A stretch of 64,000 nt of DNA, from assembly GCA_030062745.1 (NCBI GenBank), contig CP099854.1:14916876-14980875 (forward strand), given 5' to 3'. The DNA comes from Capitulum mitella. Its lineage: Eukaryota > Arthropoda > Thecostraca > Pollicipedomorpha > Pollicipedidae. The position numbers were made by a program, and so were the translations under genes. Below are positions 46,570 to 58,290 of the stretch, piece after piece (within the stretch, counting starts at the first letter, position 1; each line of letters starts with the position of its first letter). Under the pieces are notes generated by a model. The model saw only the letters and a list, made by a program, of their open reading frames with translations. It made no database searches and was not told where the DNA came from.

Positions 46570-47948
46570 ATATCATTCCAAATAATGTAAGCTTTGAATA
46601 CATCAGAATAATTGCACACTATGTTGGGCTAGGCTCCACCCTCTAACCTGCTGTCACTAGCAACAGAATATAAAAGGAAAAGGTCGTGGTTATGGACAGC
46701 TGTAGATGCCACATATCCCCTTCCCTATGTGTGCAGTGTAAATGTAACCTGGCAATAACTTCCCCTCCATATTGGGGCTTGTTAGAACATCACATGACGG
46801 CTGCCACACTGTGGAAATGGATCTATTTCCCGTGGAACGGGCGAACACATTGCACCCAAAACTCCGTTGTCGACACTAGTCTCCCAAACTTTATCCACTT
46901 GATCTGAGTTAATAAAGCAAACTCAAGTACCAAACAAGATCCTCATTGTTTAAGACAGGAATACCACAAATAATACTGTCTACTTTCAGACATGGATGGA
47001 GTTTTTAAAAAATGTCAGGTGGTGCCATTTTCAGACCGACCCCCCCCCCGGAAAAATAGCCGTGTTTAGGCCATTTCAGTTTCCATTACCTGTGACCTTG
47101 ATTTTGATGTCATACGCCAAACGGTTTAGTGATGCTGTGTGGCCTGTTTATGATATCACCCCGTCCTCCTCAACAAGTTGAATAATGATAAGCCTCGTTA
47201 GCCATCACACCCTGTCAGTTACGAAACGGGACAACGACCTTCAAGTGTCTTCGAAGCTAATGTTCTAGATGTAACGATTTATGCAGGGCGCGGAAAACTT
47301 GCATTAAAGGTTACGAAAGACATCAGAGATGCCAATGCTGGTAAATATTAAGCCCGGTTCCGATGTCGTCTGCCCAGTATTGGGCCCGGTATAACCAAAA
47401 GATAGCATGGGAAAAATGAAAATTTCTGTTACATTCAGCGCAAGGCCTGATATTGGGCACAGTGGCTTGATGCATCTGGGCAGTCACGGCTGCCCATTCG
47501 CAACATTTAGGACTAACGAAAGACATCAAAGAGTGCTAAAGAAGAATTTTGAGTAACAAACTGGATGCGTTTCAGTACTTCCATGCCAATATTCGCTTTT
47601 ACATAGGTGCAGCTTTGTTATGTTTCTGAGGGCCACACCGGTCCAGTCATTTTCAGATTTTACATTAGGTCTGTGACGGTGAGCACTTGCCTAAATCGAC
47701 TGCTGATCGGTAAAATTCACCCAGTCTCCGCTTGCGCCATGACAGTGATTTGGGAGAAACTTTGCCCGTGGTCGTGAATGTCGTGTTTTGGCAGATTACT
47801 CGAACAGTTCATTCCAAGTCACAGACACTAATGGGCAGCAAAGGGTTTAGTCTTAGACTCCGACTTGTCACTGTTCCATCGGGCCAACGTTGACCAAACC
47901 GGCATAGGTTCAGCGACCGGGCCGCTGGGGTATTGGGGACGACATGGG
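46570..47948. other. Anonymous sequence
   Basis: No gene or bounded element recognised. Short frames only, and a 9-C run near 47041. Confidence 0.5.
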
Positions 47949-48137
47949 GTGCCGAGGTCTGGATCAGGCAGTAGCCACAGGAGCGGTGCCGAGGTCTGGA
48001 TCAGGCGGCAGCCACAGGAGCGGTGCTGAGGTCTGGATCAGGAGGCAGCCACAGGAGCGGTGCCGAGATCTGGATCAGGCGGGACTGGCAGCCACAAGAG
48101 CGGTACCGAGGTTTGGGTCAGGAGGCAGCCAAGGGAA
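47949..48137. repeat. 37-bp minisatellite, about five units
   Basis: Units GTGCCGAGGTCTGGATCAGG plus 17 more bases start at 47949, 47986, 48023, 48060 (43 bp, with a 6-bp insertion) and 48103 (partial). Because 37 is not a multiple of three, the same DNA is read in all three frames in turn. This explains the Gly/Ser/Arg/Gln-rich translations on both strands. Confidence 0.9.
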
Positions 48138-48289
48138 CAGTACAGCTGCTTGAATGAGGCGGCGGCAACCGCAAGAACGGCACAAGTCACGAGCAGACGT
48201 GGGGCCCACACACGGCTTCGTTTCCATGTCCTAAAACGCAGTTTAAAAAATACCGAACGCGTTGACTCGGTCTGGAGTTGATTCAGCAA

Positions 48290-48570
48290 ATACCCGGAGG
48301 AGTGCCAACCTATCGAGAACCTGGACGCCTTCACCGTAGGTCGCTCAGATGGCAATAGGATTGAGGCGCAGCTGGACCATGGTTGATCTGCATCATGATT
48401 TTAGGATACACAGTGTGCTGAAACTTCTCTCCGCGGTGCATGCTGAAGCCGGAATAAAGAGCGGGCGAAGACGTTTCACGCATTCCGTCAGCATTGGCCG
48501 GTGCCTCTTTGATTCCTTGAAAATTGGGTTGACGTCGTGAGGAGTTTTGAAGGCATCCGGCCCACCACAA
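48290..48570 (-). pseudogene. hAT transposase C-terminal relic
   Basis: On the minus strand a frame gives KRLRPLFIPASACTAERSFS then TLCILKS, a stop, and CRSTMVQLRLNPIAI. hAT transposases have a dimerisation motif of the form LPVSxCTAERSFSxLRRLKtYLRSTMgqxRLxxLALhxIH, and this tracks it residue by residue, including the AERSFS core (rc of 48421-48459). The key YL is replaced by a stop. About 90 codons upstream of the core stay open but are not clearly assignable. A dead copy, of a hAT lineage different from the relic at 41.6 kb judging by the flanking residues. Confidence 0.65.
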
Positions 48571-48947
48571 CGACCTCCGCAGCATCTGCACACGGAGCTG
48601 CAGCCGTTCCGAGTGGAGACTGAGACGGAGCATGTTCGGAGCCAATTTTTACTGACCTTACCATGAACGAATCCCCCACGGATATCAGGTCCATGGAGAA
48701 TTTGTTCTTGCTGGGAATAGGTGGAATAGTTCTTTGAATTTAATTTGCTCGGCATGCACGGACTCCAGCAAAATCGCCATAAAAAAGGAAATCTAGCAAA
48801 TGGTTTTATGTTCCGCATTGTATGAGCCAGAGACATTCTGCCCGCGTGAGACGGTGGTTAAAAGTGTTGGAGCAAGGCCATATGTTGCATGCATGATTTC
48901 CTCCCAAAAACGCATCAGCTAATAAGAAAGCACTCGCGAAAGTCTTC

Positions 48948-48964
48948 ATCGTAATTCGTCCATA

Positions 48965-49005
<41 letters not shown>

Positions 49006-49071
49006 TTTCCGTGTGTGCAGATATGTCTTTATTCATTAGGGTGGTTCCCAAAACTATGGACGAATTACGAT
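48948..49071. repeat. 17-bp perfect inverted repeat
   Basis: ATCGTAATTCGTCCATA at 48948-48964 is the exact reverse complement of TATGGACGAATTACGAT at 49055-49071. An (AT)n tract follows the left arm and another follows the right arm. It may be the end pair of a small element or a foldback copied with the microsatellite. Confidence 0.8.
48967..49002. repeat. (AT)n microsatellite
   Basis: AT run directly beside the left arm of the 17-bp inverted repeat. Confidence 0.95.
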
Positions 49072-49076
49072 GGAGA

Positions 49077-49077
<1 letters not shown>

Positions 49078-49141
<64 letters not shown>
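49078..49141. repeat. (AT)n microsatellite
   Basis: AT run just beyond the right arm of the 17-bp inverted repeat. Confidence 0.95.
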
Positions 49142-49143
<2 letters not shown>

Positions 49144-49635
49144 TCATGCTTAAGAGGGCCCAAAATAAAGTACGTAAAATTCAGTAAGGAGACCTCAAAT
49201 GATGAGGTGGGGCGTCTAGGCCTATGCTCCGCCTTCGCACAACTGCCCCTCAAACTCAAACGCCCCTCAGTGATTTTCCCTTACAATAGGCCCTGCTTAG
49301 AAGTCTACGGCGGGTTTAGCTAGCAACAGTCTAGTTTCACTTCAGATGTGTGCAATATGGATATGAGTATAAAAATGTGGAACTGAATTGGTTATGCAAA
49401 GAAAAGAAGCTTAGCCAACCGTGGTGCTGAAAAACTGTCGACATGGTAGTTTTGCGCCATACACTGAGTTGAATTTAAAGCTGAAATATCAAACAATATT
49501 TGGCTTTATAACACTTTTCGCAGGTTGGTGTGCAATAAGCTGCCTATTTTTTCCGAGAAATAAGTGATATGTCCAACCAATTTCCCATTACGGAAATTGG
49601 AAAATTTTGGAAAAGTCCGGGCTCGGGTTCCGATA
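49142..49635. other. Anonymous sequence
   Basis: No gene or element recognised between the AT tract and the CpG island. Confidence 0.5.
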
Positions 49636-50115
49636 ATCAACACTGGTAAGTAGATCCACGGTCAGCCTCTGCTCTCGCGGCCGTGCGGTCGGGCGCTGCG
49701 GCGACGTCAGAGCGGCCGGCTGACGCGTCCGGCCTGCCGTCGCTGCCGACGCTGGCCCGTCGCCGGCGGCGGCCGCAGCGCGCAGGTGCCAATCGATAGC
49801 GGCGGGCAATCGATGGCGGGCCGAGCGGCGGCAAACAGAGCGGCCGCCGAGACCGGCAGCCGGCCGTCCGCCCAGCGCACCGCCGCCGCCGCCGCCGCCG
49901 CGTCGCCGCCGCCCGGTGAGTACAGAGAGTCCCCCCGCCCGTCAGTGGGCCGCGGTGCCGCAGCCATTCTGTCGCGTCTGACCAGCCTGAAGCGCCACGG
50001 CCTGTCCGCTGCGGCCGCCCGCCGCCGGCCGCCAGCAGCTGACCGGCGCCGTGACGTCACGGACGCTGTGTTTTTATTGGTGTTCGATCCGCCGCCTGCG
50101 GTCCGGCTCGTGCTG
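49636..50115 (+). promoter_or_regulatory. CpG island, possible promoter and first exon
   Basis: The strongest CpG-rich block in the window. It has a (GCC)n run at about 49881-49911, a CRE-like GTGACGTCACGG near 50050 and ATTGG (reverse CCAAT) near 50077. A plus-strand frame with ATG at 49813 runs through Ala/Arg-rich codons to CCCGGTGAGTAC, a good splice donor with GT at 49916-49917. This could be a first exon, but equally long frames exist on the minus strand and the composition alone produces them. No downstream exon was identified. Confidence 0.3.
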
Positions 50116-51395
50116 ACGAGCGAGGGGGGAGGGGGGAAGGGGGCACTGGGCACTCCAAAGGGACGGCCACATCTGTCCAGCGTTCCGAGCACATTTTACG
50201 TGAGAACACTGCAAGAGGCTCCGTTGGCCGAATTTTAGGCTGAAAGTGGAAAGCGGATCTCAAGGAAATCTTCCGCCATACGTGTTCTGAGCTGAAGCAA
50301 CGAAGCTTCAGCCCATAAACTAAAAGACTGATTCGTAATACGCATTATCTCTCAAACTCGACATTTACGAAGGTTCAAAGCGATTTCCCTCGGTGTTTCC
50401 CGTGCGTTCTTTCGGCCGTGCCCTATTTACAGCTGTTGCGCGGCGACACGGGCTGGCGCAGGCCAACGCGCCTTTGCAGAAGATTTGCGTTCATTGATAT
50501 TTATTGTGCAACATCGGTGAATAACTGCATATTGCGGTTTTCAGCTAATCACGCTTGTGAAGCCTTCAGTTTCTTGTTGTAAGAAAAGGAATGCTGAAAA
50601 TGTATCATAGGCAATATTTTCAGACCAAACAAATGTGTTTGTAGTTTTGCGAAGTCGACCAAGGTGGAACGTTTCCTTTAACGCAGACCTGGACGTCTGT
50701 ACGTCCTAACGAAAGTAGGATAAATTCGGCGGGTCAGTGCATGAGTGCTGCTTCTGCGTCAGTCCTGGACATAGCGCGGCACGTCCATTAACATCCGTAA
50801 TGATTCTTTGCAGCCTGCCGCCACCATTCATTGTGTCACAGTGAAAACAAAAACACGGTAGGGAATTATGGATTTGTCAAAGAAATGATGTTATTGATTT
50901 GCTAGCCCTATAAGATTGCTGATTTTCGTGACTTGCCAACAACAACAACTTGTCAACAAGTAACAGCATATCATGGCACTGGGCGATATGCCTGGATGGT
51001 GACGGTTCAGTGGAACCGTACCTCAAACCTGCCCCGTCGCCCCGGTAGCAGTCAGTGGTTTCCCTGATGACAGAGGTCTGCACTGAACCTCACGTGCAAA
51101 GTTGGCCTTTCAGCCTTTTTTAGCCTTTTCCGCGCCATTCTGCTCCTTCCCTGTTTCACACAGAATATGTCCACATGGTCAAACATGGATTAAGTTTTGC
51201 AAATCACTTTTTGGGTATCTTTATCTTGAAGAGGTTTGGTCATAATCGCATGATGTGTTAAGGGTCCCTCATTGAGCCAATTAGGCCGGAAAAACGGGCC
51301 CCTGGTCATGCCATGGCAAATGCCACGAGGTCAACGATATGCCATACTGAAAGGACTTCCGACAAGCGTGTCCAGATATCCATTTAGATGGTCAG

Positions 51396-51397
<2 letters not shown>
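50116..51397. other. Anonymous sequence
   Basis: Downstream of the CpG island I see no family signature, no second exon and no bounded repeat. Confidence 0.45.

Positions 51398-51437
<40 letters not shown>
51398..51437. repeat. (AT)n microsatellite
   Basis: Pure AT dinucleotide run. Confidence 0.95.
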
Positions 51438-51441
<4 letters not shown>

Positions 51442-52539
51442 TGTGCTGTTTGGTGAAGGAGGATTTTGCAACATGTTCATGTTAAGTAATGACAAATTTC
51501 CAAGAGCCTCGATGTAGACGTTTTATCAGATAACGCTTACCAAACGAACGTCATGATTATTTGCACGGTATGACATTGGAATACGTAATAAGTAGTGAAG
51601 GCAAGCAGCTTCTTAGTTCCCAGTCCGCCGTATCGCAAAACATGCGTCTCCTTCCACAGACTTGATCACCCGCGGCTCGACCGCAAAGGCGTTATCAAGA
51701 AGACATTGTACACCAGTCGACTGTTGAGTTGAAGTTTGGTTTGAGTTAGTCGAGGCGAACTCATTCAGGTTTCAATTACATAACGTCTGTTTAGTTTTGC
51801 GAAGGAATGTGACATGCTACAGGACAAACATGGAGGGAAGAAAGTACATTTAGCTGTCAGTTTCAATTCCGTGGATGTTCAAGCATCCACAGACTTCACG
51901 GAATCTCCACCCATGCATGGTATCTTAGAAGCCATTTGAGCTGATTTCTATATATGACCGCATATAAAGTCAAAGTCAGTTATATGACGATGGGCAGTTG
52001 GTCTTGCATACCAGCATGATTCATGCCCATTTGGATGATATTATACATCTTGAAAGATATTTCCTTTTCAAGAAAGAAACGTTTCCCGGAAGTACGAAGC
52101 TTTTCACAGGGTTTCCTCCATGTAAATACCCCGACTGCGCAGGACTTTCGGAGTTAGATTAGCCTTTTTTACTTTTACCAGAAAGGAATAATACAGTTCA
52201 GGGAACTCGTCAAACCACAATGGCCTCCGCTGGGCAAGTAAGTACACGCAACTTGTACCGGATGAGGTTCTTTGTGAGCAGTGACTGGAAAGCTCCCTTT
52301 CAACTGAGCCTCCGGCCCTCACCGCTGTAAGAACGGCAAGCCAGTCATTCCGATAACAGGGCAAGCGCCGGGGACGCGGCTATCAGAAAACGATGACCTG
52401 TTCTGTTGCGTCATTGTCTCCGTCAGGTCGCTGCACATGGTCATCGTGCGTTTTACCCCTAATACCACGCAGGCTAAACACGCCTCGTCTCGGAGCAGTC
52501 CCTGGTCGACGTCGTGCGATGGCCCACCACTGTCGTGGA
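51438..52539. other. Anonymous sequence
   Basis: Nothing recognised. The last part, from about 52390, could be the diverged 5' continuation of the LINE relic that follows. Confidence 0.4.
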
Positions 52540-52862
52540 CCGGGCAGATGGCGTCTGGGGCCACGGTCGATCCGAGTAGCGTCTGAGACAACGTCGACCA
52601 CGGCGCCAACTTGACTGGTATGGCATATCATCTGAATGACTGACAGTTTCTCAGCGATCAGAGGCAGGTGATCAGTGGCGACTGGACGTCCCTGCCACTC
52701 TCCCATAGAGAGCCATTCTTGTTCATTTCAGACCTGTTCCTCCTTTTCATCAAGGACCTGTCCTTGTTTCTTCTTCACGCCCGCTCACTGTCCTACACCG
52801 ATGATATTCAACTCCTCGACCGTGCCAAACCTAGTACCACTGCCATTAATTATAACACATGA
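52540..52862 (+). pseudogene. CR1/L2-like LINE reverse transcriptase relic, first part
   Basis: Across frames the plus strand gives DPSSV, a stop, then DNVDHGANL, matching DLSAAFDxVDHxxLL of CR1/L2/Jockey-type RTs. Next come RQVISGDWTSLPL (RxQxVxxxGxxS) and then FISDLFLLFIKDLSLFLLHA and SLSYTDDIQLLDRAKPS. The last two correspond to GPLLFLLhINDLPxFL and LYADDTQLLDxAxP, with YADD changed to YTDD. The GVPQGSxLGP box has decayed. The frame stops at 52862 and the next expected motif appears only at 53399, so roughly 0.5 kb of other sequence intervenes. A fossil with no product expected. Confidence 0.75.
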
Positions 52863-53360
52863 CATCCTCGCGGACCCTGGGCTGCTACGCACACTAGTAA
52901 AATAGCATGCTAACAAACAAAAGACCAGCTTCTGAACACGATGAAGGTGATATCAGGAGTTAGGACTGGTCATGAGGATGAAGGATAGGGGATATGACAG
53001 TAGGCGCCCAGCCGAGCGCTGCACTCATTAAGGCGTTGTCCTTGGAGATGAACACCTGCTGAACGGAAGATAAGGTTAAGAATGCGACAAAAAATTCCCG
53101 TGAAGACCGTGTGGCCGTTCCGGCGCCGCGCATGAAGAGTAATGGGGTGAAGGAATGTGGAGTGAAGGAAAAGGTTTTGCGCGCAAATAAAATGCGAGGC
53201 ACAAGTAAATTCGGCACTTGAATGTGTAAAACTCGATTCAATCGTACGGAGCACAGATGTATGTTCGTAGGGTTACGTGTTTGTGTGCAGTATCTTTTAT
53301 CCAGCCACATATAAAACAACCCTTGACGCATCTGATCACAAAGCCGGGCTGGAGGAATCC
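52863..53360. other. Sequence interrupting the LINE relic
   Basis: About 500 bp separate the YTDD block from the NPSKMDVTLIGT block, which in CR1/L2-type RTs lie roughly 50-60 codons apart. The excess suggests an insertion. An overlapping minus-strand frame (52960-53415, 151 codons) covers most of it, but I recognise no family and no terminal repeats. Confidence 0.4.
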
Positions 53361-53480
53361 ATCCACTTCCTTCGGACACGGTTTGGGTGAAATGGCCTCG
53401 AAATGAATCCTTCAAAAATGGATGTCACACTTATTGGCACAAGAGCATCCCTTCAAACGGCGGCAGACAGATCAGCATAT
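53361..53480 (+). pseudogene. CR1/L2-like LINE RT relic, second part
   Basis: Starting near 53390, WMASK-type residues and MNPSKMDVTLIGTRASLQ appear, corresponding to WMxxNxLxLNPxKTExhLIGT in these RTs. The order and strand continue the block ending at 52862. Sequence further on to about 53700 may belong to the same element but is too decayed to assign. Confidence 0.6.
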
Positions 53481-54603
53481 CCTGCTCAGTAATATCTCCA
53501 GCCCTGATTCGGTTTTGGTCCAGCCCCAGGTTCGGGGCGTCTTTCGTGGCCCACACCTGGCCTGAGAGCAGTATATGTTTGTCTTCGTTTGGCGCTGCAA
53601 CGTGATCCTCATACCGCTGTACTCAGTTCGGGGCATCTTCCCTGGCGACATTCTGAAGCCCACTGTGCAAATCAACGCTAAACGCCACACTTCGTTTGTA
53701 TCCGTCTGTGTGTGGGGGGGGGAGGTGGTGTGTAGCAGCCCTGTGTGAGATAGCACGCGTGCAAAAGGTTATCAAACTCGCTTCGAGATTGGTGGACGGC
53801 ACTCGTCACCATTATCGCGTCAATCCGTCGTCACTGCGCTTCGATAGATAACGTAACTGAACTAGACCACCGACGAGACTGTCATTAAAGGGTACTGCGA
53901 GGCTTTGAGCTTCAAAGAATCTCTCGCAGAAAGACAGTCTTCAAGACAGCTTGAAGTTTGTATCTATGTGTGCCCTTCCTTCACACGAGCACATATCTGC
54001 TGTCGACAAACAGGGAGCCTGCCGGGCGTTCGCTCACTGCACCTGCTGCGATGACCGTCTGACTCGAACACGTCTGAACCGCCTGCCTTCGGCCGAATAC
54101 ATTTGCCCGAATACGTCTCGTTTTTTTTTAAGTTTCGTTTGGTGTCTGATGTAGCATTTACACGTGCTCCGGTAGAGGCGCAGCGGGAACTTGACTGCGA
54201 TGACAGCAGAACGTGACGACAGACGACAGCAAAACCCACATCGGGGGCTATCCTTTATAAACTTTATATGAATCGGAATATAGATCTGAATCTTATGCAC
54301 TGGTAACTCTCATGCGCAATTATGATTATTATTATTAACAATTATGAGCCTTGTGGAACTCGGAAAGAAAATGACCTTTGCCTCTCGTTGAGCTTTGCTT
54401 CATCCTTGTCTGCGATTACCGACACAAAAACAGAAAAAGGTTCAGCCGGACCCGGTATTGTTGGAAGACGCAGACTAGTACGTCTACGTCTTATACGATG
54501 GACCAGTTGACTGTTATGTTGTTGTTGTCATAGTTTGTGGAGAAGGCTGTCTAAAGCAACCCCAGGCTATTGCTTGAAAACTGGCACGGGTAGCCTGTCA
54601 AAT
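53481..54603. other. Anonymous sequence
   Basis: A G-run near 53714 and ATTATT-type repeats near 54320. No gene recognised. Confidence 0.4.
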
Positions 54604-54607
54604 CTAA

Positions 54608-55987
54608 CGGGCTCAGGTGGGGAGCCAATTTGACCCCCTCAGGAGCTAAAAAACTGACGGGGCTAGATCTACCAGATTTGCAGGGTAGACGTAACCTTAC
54701 AGGGACTCTCTTATGTAGAAGTCTGATGTTTCTGTAGTGCGACCTTCAAGGTCAAACGAGGTCAGAGATGGTCAAATGTGGTGCGGCTCTCCAGACTTTT
54801 GCTTGTACTGCGGAAACCGTTTGTCACAGCGCCATGATGTATGAATCATTTTTATAGGCCACGCAGAACTGCAATAGATGGTTTATAATCTGAACTGCTT
54901 AGCTCAGTGCTCATGCTTAAATTAGTGTTTCAGCACATCTTAAGCCATATGACTATAATTTGACGATGTGTCGTATAACTTGTTTTGTAGAGTCTCGGGG
55001 TAAATTCCAGCGCTGAATTCGAATTTGGCAAGTAAAAATACCACACAGCCCAAAATTCCGCAACCAAGGCCAACCAAGGTCACCTAGGCCACTGACCTAA
55101 GGTGACCTCGAAGAAAATGAAAATCGTGAAAATGTGGTCCATGGAGCCAACTACCATCATCCGGTAAAATTTTACCAGTAAAGGTTTAGTACTAGTAAGT
55201 GAAAACTGTATTGCGCTCTACGGCTTCGTCAGAATATTACGCGGGCGGAGAATGCTAGACCAAAGGCAAAACCCATCTGATCCGTTTCTTTCTGACGCCT
55301 ATTTACCCCAGCGTGTACCATGCCTAGGTAATTTTGGGCCCTGAAGTCAAAATTAACTTCAAAAATTCCCTAGCCAGCAAGTTGTTGCAGAAACGGATGT
55401 ACCAAAGTCAATATAGTTCATCTCAGGTCAGTGATCTCAGATGACCTAGAAGAGTCCAGGACCATCGGAACGTGTGTTAGGTCATCACTGGCAATGTTTG
55501 GTACCATTTTAGCACAACAAACTAGTCGCGTTTCATTGTTTGGCCTCTACAAAAAGCGGGTACGCGCGAACACAGTTTGGTCATCTCTCCGTGACTTGGC
55601 GTGATATCGACCTGAAACTTGGTACTCCGGTAGAAGATGGAATGGCCTTTTATTCGGCTGCGATTATTAGAACAGAAGTTCCATGTTCAGGAATAATTTT
55701 TGACTTTGACCTCGGTCTGGCCTCGTGACCTAATTTCAGGTCAATCGGGCTATTTTTGCATTTTTTTCAGGTAATTATATGTGCACCCTTAAAAAGGCTG
55801 GAAGTCTGTCTTTAAAACTACATTTGTCACAGCAGTTTGAAGTTTACCTTAAAAATGACCATTTCTGGGAACCATGACCTTACTTTGATCCGCTCCAAGA
55901 TGCTTATCCCGACAGACCTCGATATTTTTTACATTAAAACATCCGCTATTTAATTTTGCTTGGTTTTGTCACCCCACCTGGGCACGT
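54608..55987. mobile_element. Candidate second TTAA-targeting element family
   Basis: The left edge reads CTAA then CGGGCTCAGGTGGGG. The right edge reads CCCCACCTGGGCACG, then TTTAA, whose reverse complement is CGTGCCCAGGTGGGG. The inverted ends agree at about 13 of 15 positions. The right flank has TTAA at 55988-55991 and the left has CTAA, one base off. The length of about 1.38 kb and the many AGGTCA/TGACCT words inside (near 54743-54780, 55076-55112, 55425-55446, 55478 and 55703-55742) recall the piggyBac-like family at 43646, although the tips differ. No transposase; the longest frame is 62 codons. Confidence 0.45.
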
Positions 55988-55991
55988 TTAA

Positions 55992-58072
55992 AATCGAATA
56001 TTCCACGCTCCACGATCTTTCCACACAAGCACATGACATCAGATCTCAAACTTGCTGGAGTCGATGCGAGCTTTAATCTTTCCGATGTCCTGAAGTGTTC
56101 TTAAATGCATAGATAAGACACCTCAATTGGTGGAGATGCAGAAGATCGATTTAGTCTTCATTTATGAAGAAATCTATGTTCTCTCAGTCAATTTTGGCGC
56201 CGAGAAAACAATCTGGCTGAAGACACAAGGTTCGAAAAAAGCCGACCTCTTTTACGTTGATTTCCACTAGTTTCGTCTATTTTTTTACTGCTCGGAAGAT
56301 GGTCAGTTCTATCGTATCAAATGATAACGTCGTAAACAAACGGTCATAAGATCACGGTCAGCGTGGCCGGGACCATACACATAGGCAATAGCCGAAACGG
56401 AAAATGTCAGACTAGGGCTCGTGTAAAATGTGATAGCCCATTACTCCTTTCACAAGATCAGGTCCGCCACGAGCCATCGTAGCGTCGCCGGTAGAAGTGG
56501 CGCTCGAGAACATCTGGCGAGATTGCCTGCAGCGTCAGGCGCGCCGCATCTGACGTTCGGCAGCCTGGAACAAGAATCGAGCGTCGGCCAGGGGCGCCCC
56601 ACCCGGCCGCTGCCGCCGTATCACTTCCTTTTAACGGCACTTCAGCAAACTGGAGCGACCCGGGTGAACCCAGGAAGAAATGCCTGTTCGTTCGTCCTCC
56701 TGTTATAGGTGGATTTTGACCTCACGTCATGACGCCAAGACAAGGACCAACTCTCTCTGGATTACTTACGTGGCACTGCGACGCATGCTGAGCTGGAGTC
56801 CACGACAGGGCATGGCAGAGCGCGGAGGACCCGCGTAACCACAGAGATTGCCTGCTCCCGTCGGCGCTGCCAGTATCAAGTCGCCAGCTGGCGCCTGGCG
56901 CTCATCCATTTTACGTCCTGGCCACAGGGGCACATATGGGGTGCTCACGTTAGCAAAAATGAAAGTGGCTGAAGCAATCCAAGGAACCAGTTTGATCGCG
57001 AGCTTCCTACGTGCGTGGAAGAGACCTCCATCATTCCCTTTTCGGGCGCCGCAGTCGTGTGATACCTACGCCGTCCGCCGCCTCGGTCAACAGAGACTGT
57101 CTGTCTGTCTGGCTGTCTGTCTGTCTGGCTGGCTGGCTGTCTGACCGGGCGGCTGCCCAGTCTCGACCTGGGCAAACACATGACAGGTGAGAGCCGTGTT
57201 CTCTCGGTGATGCTACGCCCGGCCCTCCATACGCCCAGACCTCCAGACCTCCAGACCTCCGGCCACCGGTCACGGCCTAATCTCAGCCCGGACAGACGGG
57301 ACGCCGTGAAGGGCAGGATTCGGAACGGGCTCTACCAGTCAACAGACTGTGGATTATGCAAGTTTAGTGCCAGTGCTGTGCAAGGAGTACGTCCAGCACT
57401 GGCATTTTTCAACGTTACCAGTGTTTATTATCCCCGCTTTTCATCTGTACATTCTCCAAAACTGAGCAAGCGCAATTCTGGCAATGACCAAACCGAAACC
57501 AGAGAATGAAGCTCACCTATCGTGTGTGTGAAATGCAATGGCTACGAATAAATGCCTCCAGTGCGATATTGCTACATGGGCCAACCCATGTGAGGGATGG
57601 TCAGGCCAGAGCCATTCCTAACCCTGTCGGTCGAAATGGCAAGCACATTTCTGAATAATAATTTCGTTTTTTGAGGGGCAAATTATAAACGCATGCGCTA
57701 GTTCATTTCTGAGTTACCGAACGCGATCATTTCAACCGACGCTCCATAGGCTAAGACTATCCCGACATATCCAGACGCCACACTAAACGGGTCGCCTAAA
57801 CGATCACGACGGCGGCCGCCTCGGCCCCCGGGGACCCGACTGGGTGCGCCCCTGCCGGGCCCCGAGGCTGCCGAGGCGACATTGTGGCGTCGCGTCACAG
57901 GGTGCCAGCAGGAAAGGACAGTGGCCGTCTGTCCAGGGACTTACCGTGCCAAGTTCCCCTCAGACCGGAGACGCAACGGGGTCCTCCCATCAAACAATGG
58001 ACTACACTTTAAGGTAACACAGTGCTTTTGTAGGCTTATAAAGAAACAGTGGCAAATAGAAAAAGTGCCCTA
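55992..58072. other. Anonymous sequence, partly CpG-rich
   Basis: CpG-rich patches lie at 56480-56640 and 57780-57890, with overlapping frames on both strands and no recognised domain. A (CTGT/CTGG)n run lies at 57097-57142 and three CCAGACCT units at about 57234-57259. Confidence 0.4.
57097..57142. repeat. (CTGT/CTGG)n microsatellite
   Basis: Tetranucleotide run with CTGT and CTGG variants. Confidence 0.9.
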
Positions 58073-58290
58073 AGAAATTGTATGTAAAAGCAAGATCCTG
58101 GACCTGTATGTAGAAGTGAGGTCCAAAGTTGCATGCAAAAGCGAAACCAAACAACTGCATACACCATCGAGATCCAGAAACTGAATATAAAAACCACATC
58201 CAGGAATTGGATACAAAAGTGAGAACCAAGAAATGCATATAAACGGTAGATCCAGAAATTGTAAGTAACAAGACCCAGAAATAGCACAAA
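58073..58290. repeat. Degenerate 27-bp minisatellite, about eight units
   Basis: Units resemble AAATTGTATGTAAAAGCAAG followed by ATCCAG and vary widely. Since 27 is a multiple of three, the minus strand stays open and gives a hydrophobic nine-residue repeat rich in Phe, Leu and Val. That looks like membrane segments but is probably an effect of the repeat. Confidence 0.75.

Noticed and set aside
52960-53415. 151-codon minus-strand frame inside the interrupted LINE
   Set aside because: No family signature. It overlaps the LINE relic on the other strand and is more likely a chance frame in inserted DNA.
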